In this document: positions 1-5,271 of the stretch, one piece after another | How the letters are laid out: the number at the start of each line of letters is the position of its first letter | How positions within the stretch are numbered: position 1 is the stretch's first letter | NCBI GenBank assembly: GCA_012515645.1 | Contig: JAAYXY010000068.1 | Coordinates: 1-5,271, forward strand | Direction of reading: 5' to 3' | DNA from: Candidatus Peribacteria bacterium | Lineage (GTDB): Bacteria > Patescibacteriota > Gracilibacteria > Peribacterales > Peribacteraceae | Length of the DNA: 5,271 bases | Program-made: the position numbers and the translations under genes | The notes under the pieces: model-generated | Databases searched by the model: none | What the model was told of the DNA's origin: nothing | Seen by the model: the letters and a program-made list of their open reading frames with translations, nothing else

Positions 1-627
1 GCCCAGAGAGTGCGCATAGATGTCCATAATCTCTCGGAATTCCTCTGCGGAGTTATACTTTCCGTTCGTGCGGGCATGCATGTGCGCCGTATCAATACAG
101 GGATAGATCCCGAATTCCTTACTCAGTTCCAGCACTTCTTCCAATGTGCCGAACTGCGTGGGCTTACCCATGGTTTCGTACGCCAGATTGATGGTGAGAT
201 GTTCCTTGCGCGTTTGCGTAAGGATGGCGTCGGTCTCGCGGCGGACGTTTGCGTATGCGGCATCCGCATCCATGCCCATATAAAACGCGGGATGCACGCA
301 TACCGAAACCGCGCCTGCCAGCTGTCCCATACGCATGGCTGCCAACACGCGCTGTCTGCTGGCTGCGCGTTTAGCGGCATCAACGGCATTCAAGTTCACG
401 TAGTACGGTGCATGGACCGTGAGCAGAATGCCGCATTCCTCCGCCGTGCGGCGGATTTCTTCCATGTGTGCGGCATTCTGCGGCACCCGCTGTACCCACT
501 CCAGTTCCATGGCGCGTATGCCCAGTTCCTGTGCACGTCGCAGGCCCGCGAGCGTACCGCCGTTGCCAGGTGTGGAAAGCGGGGCGCCTGCGACGGCAAA
601 TCGGAGTGTAGCGGTACGTGCGACCAT
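1..627 (-). CDS. nfo: Endonuclease IV (AP endonuclease family 2), TIM barrel, 3' end cut off by the window
   Basis: Endonuclease IV cleaves the DNA backbone 5' of abasic sites in base-excision repair, using a three-zinc centre in a TIM barrel. The minus-strand frame is open from the left edge to ATG 627, giving 209 visible residues; the family's usual length is about 280, so roughly 70 C-terminal residues lie outside. Visible signatures are FAVAGAPLST near residue 10, HAPYYVNL with metal ligand H72, H112 in CVHP, E151 in LAYETMGK and D179/H182 in CIDTAHMHAR. These match E. coli Nfo ligands H69, H109, E145, D179 and H182; the remaining ligands should lie beyond the edge. The DTAHMHARTNG motif recalls the archaeal-type branch rather than DTCH of E. 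coli. ATG 627 is chosen because the barrel begins about eight residues later; an in-frame ATG at 693 would overlap the cca start. No good Shine-Dalgarno is seen. Another xylose-isomerase-like barrel enzyme is possible but less likely. Confidence 0.88.
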   Translation of the reverse strand, partial: MVARTATLRFAVAGAPLSTPGNGGTLAGLRRAQELGIRAMELEWVQRVPQNAAHMEEIRRTAEECGILLTVHAPYYVNLNAVDAAKRAASRQRVLAAMRMGQLAGAVSVCVHPAFYMGMDADAAYANVRRETDAILTQTRKEHLTINLAYETMGKPTQFGTLEEVLELSKEFGIYPCIDTAHMHARTNGKYNSAEEFREIMDIYAHSLG

Positions 628-665
628 ACCTGACAGTGTACGCAAGGACGGAGAGCCGCACACGG

Positions 666-675
666 ATTTTAAAAT
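666..675. promoter_or_regulatory. AT-rich palindrome between divergent genes, possible -10 element in both directions
   Basis: ATTTTAAAAT is a perfect 10-base palindrome in the short space between the endonuclease IV start (627) and the cca start (685). It contains TAAAAT (5 of 6 matches to TATAAT) on each strand. On the plus strand, transcription would begin near 682, leaving almost no leader before ATG 685. No convincing -35 hexamer lies at the right distance in either direction, so the promoter role is inferred from composition and position only. Confidence 0.3.
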
Positions 676-684
676 TCGCGGTGT

Positions 685-2059
<1,375 letters not shown>

Positions 2060-2088
<29 letters not shown>

Positions 2089-2836
2089 GCGCACGGCGCA
2101 CCACAATATTCCCACATCCATCGGAGGATCCGACGACCCCGTCAATCTGGTGCAAGATTTGGGAACGGAACACGAACGCTACCACGAGTGGGGTATGAAC
2201 CGTGCACCATGCTTTAACATTCGCCTCGCAGCTATCAACAGCATCGGCAGCGCCGATTGTCTGTCTCCAGCATCACTGCGTTCCATTCTGGAAATTACGA
2301 CCATGCAGCGCTGGCAGCAACTTTACATGGCAGGGGCACTGCGGTCTGTTGCCTGTCCGGGTGCTGTGGAGAGAGCAATCCGTTCATCGGATTTTCAATT
2401 GACGCACTGGAAAGAAGAGGAATTGTTGATCCGTAAAGAGCTGCATGCACTATTAAACGGGGCGCACTACCCCGTGCACAACGAGACGCGCATGTTGCAC
2501 ATCAACGTGATACAGACGGTCAAAACCAAGCAGGGTACGCTGCAGCAGGCGCTGCGCGCCTTGCTCACGGAACGCACACCCGGTCGCGCAAAGAAACGGG
2601 GGCAGTACAAGTGGGTGAATCCCATGAAACCGGAATCCCGCCATGCCCTGATCGAAGCGGTAAAAACAGGCACAGCCGTACCAATATGCGAACATCGCAA
2701 CGACTTTGAACGCATTCTGGAGAAGCAGTTACAGAAGGTGCAGCAGTACATCATGGCCAAACAGACGGAGCATGCCAAAATGCAGGAGCAGTGGGCAACA
2801 CGGCTCCGTGCAATCGGCACTATGGATGCGAACTAA
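2060..2836 (+). CDS. HNH-like motif protein with unrecognised C-terminal region
   Basis: A 258-residue protein whose function I do not recognise. Near the N-terminus it has an HNH-type pattern: H14-H15, then IPTS, G22-G23, N29-L30, H38 and H42, followed by a short helix-like stretch. The spacing resembles the beta-beta-alpha metal motif of HNH nucleases, but without the cysteine pairs many carry, so activity is uncertain. Residues 63-170 are mostly helical-looking and unfamiliar. Residues 172-187 are basic (RTPGRAKKRGQYKW), suggesting nucleic-acid contact, and about 212-250 could form a coiled coil rich in Q, E and K. The start at 2060 is chosen because the HNH-like motif begins 13 codons later and the next ATG (2195) would delete it; further upstream the frame is only a shadow of cca. 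There is no Shine-Dalgarno. The 29-base overlap with cca suggests co-transcription and perhaps translational coupling. Its stop overlaps that of the convergent SIMPL gene. Confidence 0.75.
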
Positions 2837-3585
2837 CGCAGCCGGTACGTCAGGTATACGCGCACTGTGTACTCCTGTTGTCCCGCCGGCATATCCATGT
2901 CTCCGCCTCCCATACCCTCGGCGCCACCGTATCCGCCTATGCCTTTGGCATACGAAGTCATATTGTACGGGGAAATATCTTCCGAAAATCCTGCCAGATC
3001 GCCCAGACGCATACCCAGTTCCGCAGCGAGATTCTTTGCTTCTTCGCGCGCCCTGGCAATTGCTTCTGTGCGACCCTGTGAACGCAGGGCAGACACGTCC
3101 TCCACCGTGAATTGCGCACCGGAGACGTAATTGGATCCTGCGGCCGTGGCAGCGGAAATGGTATCACCGGTCTTGGCGATATCGCGCACCGTCACAGTGA
3201 CGTTCTGGCTGGCTTCGTAACCCCGGGGTACCTGCTCGCCGTCAATCCAGTCACTTGCCGGATACAGGGAGAGATTGCTGGTCTGCACATCTTTTTCCTC
3301 TATGCCCTGTTCGCGCAACGCGGCAAGAATGGCGCTCATGCTCTGGCGCAGGGTATCCATGGCTTCGGGAGCCGTTGGCTGGCGGCCTGTTTGGACGCCG
3401 AGTGTGATCTGCGCCAAATCGGGTTCTGCGGAGAGCTTGGCTTCGCCTATGCCCGTCACGCTGAGCTGCGGGCGGTCGCGGGTTTCTACGTACTTGCCGG
3501 CGATATAAAAAGCCCCCAGTACCACTGCCGTGGGCAGGGCGATGGTGAGCAAAATACGTGGGTAGGAACGTTGTATTGGTGCCAT
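2833..3585 (-). CDS. SIMPL (DUF541) domain protein, membrane anchored
   Basis: A 250-residue protein with one N-terminal hydrophobic segment (about residues 11-30, after basic residues R6 and R10), so it is probably anchored in the membrane with its main domain outside the cytoplasm. Residues about 40-245 match the SIMPL/DUF541 family: VTGIGEAKLSAEPDLAQITL near 43, then IEEKDVQTSNLSLYP, YEASQNVTVTV and a C-terminal YTVRVYLTYRL strand. Bacterial members include E. coli YggE (linked to oxidative stress) and Brucella BP26, an oligomeric channel-like protein; no enzymatic activity is established. A glycine-rich insert at about 215-228 followed by MDMPAG just before the last strand looks like a flexible loop. 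ATG 3585 is the only start giving a signal-anchor directly before the domain; no Shine-Dalgarno precedes it. Upstream on this strand lie a 10-base palindrome and the tRNA gene. Confidence 0.9.
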   Translation of the reverse strand: MAPIQRSYPRILLTIALPTAVVLGAFYIAGKYVETRDRPQLSVTGIGEAKLSAEPDLAQITLGVQTGRQPTAPEAMDTLRQSMSAILAALREQGIEEKDVQTSNLSLYPASDWIDGEQVPRGYEASQNVTVTVRDIAKTGDTISAATAAGSNYVSGAQFTVEDVSALRSQGRTEAIARAREEAKNLAAELGMRLGDLAGFSEDISPYNMTSYAKGIGGYGGAEGMGGGDMDMPAGQQEYTVRVYLTYRLR

Positions 3586-3628
3586 AGTGAAGTAGGGGAA
3601 TGTATGCTCTTACTACGATTGTGCAGCC

Positions 3629-3638
3629 GTAACGTTAC
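3629..3638. promoter_or_regulatory. Perfect 10-base palindrome upstream of the SIMPL gene, possible operator
   Basis: GTAACGTTAC is a perfect palindrome 44-53 bases upstream of the SIMPL start codon. A second CGTAAC half-site lies at 3647-3652, 19 bases from the first (3628-3633), about two helical turns. The position and spacing fit a dimeric regulator, but a 10-base palindrome can arise by chance and no clear promoter can be drawn next to it. The nearest -10-like hexamer, TACATT on the minus strand (3604 to 3599), has no good -35 partner. Confidence 0.22.
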
Positions 3639-3706
3639 AGGAGGCACGTAACTTCGCTGTACGGAGGAGAGGAGGTATGGTGTTATGGGTCAACGTGGAG
3701 TCTTAA

Positions 3707-3792
3707 AGCCAGAGCTTCGCGGAGCACACTCCTTTCAAAATTGAACCTGACTGGCTCGCCAAGCGCAACTCCGAGCGTAGCGAAGAGCGAAG
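3707..3792. repeat. Mosaic of short inverted and direct repeats downstream of the tRNA
   Basis: This non-coding patch is built from recurring short words. GCGAAG occurs twice in tandem (3780-3785 and 3787-3792), and its complement CTTCGC sits at 3715-3720, followed by GGAG that can pair with CTCC at 3769-3772. AGCCAG (3707-3712) is the inverse of CTGGCT (3751-3756). GCTCG (3754-3758) pairs with CGAGC (3772-3776). TTCAA-AA-TTGAA forms a small palindrome at 3735-3746 (TTCAA 3735-3739, TTGAA 3742-3746 with a two-base centre). The pairings compete, so no single fold is implied. It directly follows the tRNA 3' end in the tRNA's direction. It may be one copy of a dispersed element or part of tRNA transcript processing or termination; no T-run supports a simple intrinsic terminator. 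Confidence 0.4.
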
Positions 3793-3794
3793 TG

Positions 3795-3871
3795 TGGTGG
3801 GCCAGGGTGGACTTGAACCACCGACCGCCGGTTTATAAGTCCGGGGCTCTAACCAACTGAGCTACTGGCCC
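3795..3871 (-). tRNA. tRNA-Ile (anticodon UAU), CCA encoded
   Basis: A complete 77-nt cloverleaf reads from 3871 down to 3795: acceptor GGGCCAG/CTGGCCC (7 pairs), TA, D-stem GCTC/GAGC, anticodon arm CCGGA-CTTATAA-ACCGG, variable CGGTC, T-arm GGTGG-TTCAAGT-CCACC, discriminator A and encoded CCA. The anticodon is TAT at 3837-3835, reading AUA (isoleucine). The loop CTTATAA differs from the usual bacterial minor tRNA-Ile loop CTCATAA only at position 34. In most bacteria that tRNA has a CAU anticodon converted to lysidine-AU by TilS; a genomic UAU would not need this. Position 31-39 at the foot of the loop is an A-A mismatch (3840 and 3832). AUA codons are used in nearby genes, for example at 1192, 1600, 1783 and 1972 in cca. 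Confidence 0.95.
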
Positions 3872-3879
3872 GTACGAAT

Positions 3880-3909
3880 AGTGTACGACCAAGCGGCGCC
3901 CGGAGCCAA
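3880..3909 (-). promoter_or_regulatory. Candidate promoter of tRNA-Ile
   Basis: On the minus strand, TTGGCT (3909 to 3904; 4 of 6 to TTGACA) and TACACT (3885 to 3880; 4 of 6 to TATAAT) are separated by 18 bases. Transcription would start near 3873, two bases before the mature tRNA 5' end, giving a very short leader. A 5-base inverted repeat, CGTAC/GTACG (3871-3875 and 3883-3887), spans the same spot. Both hexamers are only moderate matches, so this rests mainly on position. Confidence 0.35.
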
Positions 3910-3915
3910 CAAGGT

Positions 3916-3944
3916 TTGACGCACATCGTGTCCGGCATCATCAT
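3916..3944 (+). promoter_or_regulatory. Candidate promoter of the Gmad2 lipoprotein gene
   Basis: TTGACG (3916-3921; 5 of 6 to TTGACA) is followed after 17 bases by CATCAT (3939-3944; 4 of 6 to TATAAT). The expected transcription start, near 3951, coincides with the A of the start codon. The mRNA would then be leaderless, which fits the lack of any Shine-Dalgarno before this ATG. The weak -10 element keeps confidence modest. Confidence 0.35.
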
Positions 3945-3950
3945 ATTGCC

Positions 3951-4343
3951 ATGCAATTGCGCTATTTGCTCCCCATTGCCGCCATGCTGCTTTTGGCCGC
4001 ATGTGCGCAGCCTGCGTCGCCGCAATCCGCGAATATCACCGTGGATGCGCCGCAGCCGCACCAAGTCATTGCCAGCCCACTCACGATCACGGGTCAAGCC
4101 CGCGGCACATGGTACTTTGAGGCGGATTTCCCCATCCGGCTCTTCGACGCGGCGATGCAACAGATCGCATCCGCGCCTGCCACGGCGCAGAGCGAATGGA
4201 TGACGGAGAATTTTGTTGCCTTTGAGGCGACGCTCACATTCACTGATCCCGGCACGCCAAACGGGTACCTGCTGCTAGAAAAAGACAATCCCTCGGGATT
4301 GCCGGAACACGCGGGCAGTATCATCATCCCTGTGCAATTCTAG
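3951..4343 (+). CDS. Lipoprotein with Gmad2 (Ig-like) domain
   Basis: A 130-residue secreted lipoprotein. A signal peptide of about 17 residues (R4, then a hydrophobic run) ends in the lipobox L15-A16-A17-C18, so C18 should be lipidated and hold the protein on the outer face of the membrane. Residues about 29-130 match the Gmad2 immunoglobulin-like domain: SPLTITGQARGTWYFEADFP (42-61), EWMTENFVAFEATLTF (82-97), KDNPSGLPE (111-119) and a terminal IIIPVQF strand. The domain was named from bacterial spore-germination proteins but occurs widely as a stand-alone surface domain. Its ligand is unknown. The length matches a signal peptide plus a single domain with no fusion. It is divergent from the tRNA gene and converges on rplI with a 7-base gap. 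The start follows from the signal peptide; there is no Shine-Dalgarno. Confidence 0.92.
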   Translation: MQLRYLLPIAAMLLLAACAQPASPQSANITVDAPQPHQVIASPLTITGQARGTWYFEADFPIRLFDAAMQQIASAPATAQSEWMTENFVAFEATLTFTDPGTPNGYLLLEKDNPSGLPEHAGSIIIPVQF

Positions 4344-4350
4344 AGCAGAT

Positions 4351-4797
4351 TTACTTCTGCGCCTGCACTTTTACAGTGAGCGTCTCGCTGGCGCCGCCAA
4401 TTTTCACGGATACTTCGTAGTCGCCCAGAGCTTTGATGTGATCGCCGATCTTAATATTCTTCTCTTCCACTTCCAGACCGTGCTCTTTCTGGAGGGCTTC
4501 GGCAATGTGTTTTTCAGTAATAGCAGCATACAGCTTGCCGGTCTTGGTGACCTTGCGCGCGAATGTGAGCGACTTACTGCCCACAGCGGAAGCAGTCTGC
4601 TCCGCGGATGCACGTTCTTTCTGTACTTCCATAGCGCGGCGACGGATCTGCTCCGAGAACCTGCGGCGCACAGTGGGTGTGGCGACGATAGCCTTGGACT
4701 GCGGCAGCAGGAAATTGAGGGCATAACCGTCCCCAACGATGAGTAGATCGTTCTTCTTGCCAACGCCGTTGATATCCTGGAGAAGCAGTACTTCCAT
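4351..4797 (-). CDS. rplI: Ribosomal protein bL9
   Basis: bL9 binds 23S rRNA with its N-terminal domain and reaches out from the large subunit near the L1 stalk; it influences reading-frame maintenance. From ATG 4797 the product has 148 residues, the usual size. The N-domain aligns without gaps to E. coli L9: MEVLLLQDINGVGKK, then V21, G24-Y25, N28-F29-L30 and P32-Q33. The family glycine at position 34 is serine here (QSKA instead of QGKA). A charged connecting helix covers about 42-75, and the C-domain ends in GDYEVSVKIGGASETLTVKV. ATG 4797 is chosen by family alignment; an in-frame TTG at 4821 would add eight residues (LKDESLFP). The only good Shine-Dalgarno, AGGAG, is placed for an out-of-frame ATG at 4814. 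The gene stands alone, not beside rpsF, ssb or rpsR as in many bacteria, and has its own promoter. Confidence 0.93.
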   Translation of the reverse strand: MEVLLLQDINGVGKKNDLLIVGDGYALNFLLPQSKAIVATPTVRRRFSEQIRRRAMEVQKERASAEQTASAVGSKSLTFARKVTKTGKLYAAITEKHIAEALQKEHGLEVEEKNIKIGDHIKALGDYEVSVKIGGASETLTVKVQAQK

Positions 4798-4823
4798 GGG
4801 AAAAAGGGATTCATCCTTCAAAC

Positions 4824-4828
4824 TCCTA
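4824..4828 (-). promoter_or_regulatory. Shine-Dalgarno AGGAG ahead of rplI, in register with an out-of-frame ATG
   Basis: AGGAG (minus strand, 4828 to 4824) lies nine bases before an ATG at 4814, close to ideal, but that ATG is 17 bases upstream of the bL9 start ATG at 4797 and so out of frame. For ATG 4797 the distance is about 26 bases, too long; for the in-frame TTG at 4821 it is two bases, too short. A single extra base in the T5/C3 run between the two ATGs would put them in one frame. Confidence 0.5.
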
Positions 4829-4851
4829 TCTGGATGTCTGAAAGCCGAGGC

Positions 4852-4880
4852 ATTCTAAAGATCGGCATGACGATAGTCAA
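4852..4880 (-). promoter_or_regulatory. Sigma-70 type promoter of rplI
   Basis: On the minus strand, TTGACT (4880 to 4875) and TAGAAT (4857 to 4852) each match the consensus at 5 of 6 positions and are exactly 17 bases apart. Transcription would begin near 4845, giving a leader of about 48 bases to ATG 4797. It lies just after the stop codon of the solute-binding protein gene, so rplI can be expressed separately from it. This is the best promoter match in the window. Confidence 0.75.
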
Positions 4881-4899
4881 TAGCATTTTACAATAAGGA

Positions 4900-5271
4900 C
4901 TACCACGATCCCGAAAAGAGCCACGGAAAGAAGGAAAGCCAGCCTTTGCCGGGGCGGAAGACGCGATCATCCCGTATGTACCAATTGTGAAGAGTCAGAA
5001 ATCTGTCTGAATGTAAGCTGAGGTCACCCAGAGCAACACCGTGAAGGTCTTCGTGATACGCAAAGGTGTACACGGGAGAATAGAGGAAGACAGCCGGTAC
5101 ATCCTCTTTGAGGATATCCTTGAGTTTCTGCAGGGCGTCCTGGCGTTCATCGGGGTCACGCGTCCTGCGAATGAATTCCAGGAGCACATCGGCTTGCAGC
5201 GAGGAATACTGGGAAAGATTGTAGGCATCGAGCAGCAATTCATTGCGGTTCTGCGTCTGACGCTGCACCCC
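4900..5271 (-). CDS. ABC transporter substrate-binding protein, family 5 (C-terminal part)
   Basis: The minus-strand frame is open from the right edge to a TAG at 4902-4900, giving 123 residues that form the C-terminal end of a larger protein; full members of this family have about 500-600 residues. The tail has the typical family 5 (DppA/OppA-type) layout: YNLSQYSSLQADVLLEFIRR, a helix with DPDERQDALQKLKDILKEDV, then the conserved PAVFLYSPVYTFAY and the closing DRFLTLHNWYI. Such extracytoplasmic proteins bind peptides, nickel or sugars and hand them to an ABC permease. The substrate cannot be told from this part. The last 20 residues end in a tryptophan- and phenylalanine-rich tail (GWLSFFPWLF), which is unusual and might contact the membrane. 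No terminator hairpin follows; the rplI promoter begins about 20 bases after the stop. Confidence 0.82.
   Translation of the reverse strand, partial: GVQRQTQNRNELLLDAYNLSQYSSLQADVLLEFIRRTRDPDERQDALQKLKDILKEDVPAVFLYSPVYTFAYHEDLHGVALGDLSLHSDRFLTLHNWYIRDDRVFRPGKGWLSFFPWLFSGSW

Noticed and set aside
10..633. Long plus-strand open frame of 207 codons opposite the endonuclease IV gene
   Set aside because: The minus-strand frame carries all expected metal-ligand motifs; the plus-strand product has no recognisable motif and is a GC-driven antisense shadow.
3112..3651. Plus-strand open frame of 179 codons opposite the SIMPL gene
   Set aside because: It is antisense to a well-supported membrane-anchored SIMPL protein, and its product resembles nothing I recognise.
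3677..3706. Nine-codon plus-strand frame (MVLWVNVES) after a purine-rich GGAGGAGAGGAGG tract
   Set aside because: The ribosome-site-like tract is striking, but no promoter or downstream plus-strand gene follows within 240 bases, so a leader-peptide role has no target; probably a chance purine run.
3721..3735. GGAG-CACA-CTCC hairpin followed by TTTC, as an intrinsic terminator
   Set aside because: The four-pair stem and three T are too weak, and no plus-strand gene ends upstream of it.
4345..4360. Hairpin GCAGA-TTTACT-TCTGC between the Gmad2 and rplI genes, as a terminator
   Set aside because: Only five base pairs, no T-run on either side, and half of it lies in rplI coding sequence.
4404..4814. 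Out-of-frame minus-strand open frame in rplI that has the good Shine-Dalgarno
   Set aside because: The product looks like a shifted copy of bL9 codons with no sensible domain; the initiation signal is reported as a finding, but the protein is not credible.

Overview
The window looks like a piece of a streamlined bacterial chromosome made of housekeeping and envelope genes, with no mobile element, CRISPR array or obvious foreign island. Several features together suggest a member of the Candidate Phyla Radiation (Patescibacteria), perhaps Peregrinibacteria-like: a Gmad2 lipoprotein and a SIMPL-domain membrane protein, a divergent HNH-like protein, an archaeal-flavoured endonuclease IV, very short intergenic spaces, almost no usable Shine-Dalgarno sequences, and a tRNA-Ile with a genomic UAU anticodon. 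This placement is inferred from gene content and style; no marker gene here proves it. The standard genetic code fits every gene: no in-frame TGA needs reading through, and all six visible stops are TAA or TAG.

Left part (1-2836): an endonuclease IV (AP endonuclease) runs leftwards off the edge of the window. It is divergent from a CCA tRNA nucleotidyltransferase (685-2088). An HNH-like protein of unknown role (2060-2836) starts inside the end of the cca gene in another frame.

Middle (2833-3950): a membrane-anchored SIMPL (DUF541) protein on the minus strand ends tail-to-tail with the HNH-like gene, their stop codons overlapping. About 209 bases then separate it from a minus-strand tRNA-Ile(UAU) with encoded CCA. 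That gap holds a 10-base palindrome and a mosaic of short direct and inverted repeats.

Right part (3951-5271): a Gmad2-domain lipoprotein on the plus strand converges on ribosomal protein bL9 (minus strand), with only 7 bases between the genes. bL9 has the best promoter of the window, a TTGACT-17-TAGAAT pair. Beyond it, the C-terminal end of a family 5 (peptide-type) ABC transporter substrate-binding protein enters from the right edge.

Functionally these are mostly separate one-gene units: base-excision DNA repair (nfo-like), tRNA 3'-end maturation or repair (cca) with a tRNA gene nearby, translation (bL9) and cell-envelope proteins (SIMPL, Gmad2, solute-binding protein). The points most worth following up are the tRNA-Ile(UAU), the HNH-like protein with an unrecognised C-terminal region, the bL9 start region, where the only good Shine-Dalgarno serves an out-of-frame ATG, and the repeat patch beside the tRNA. 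I see no clear evidence of a new multi-gene system here.
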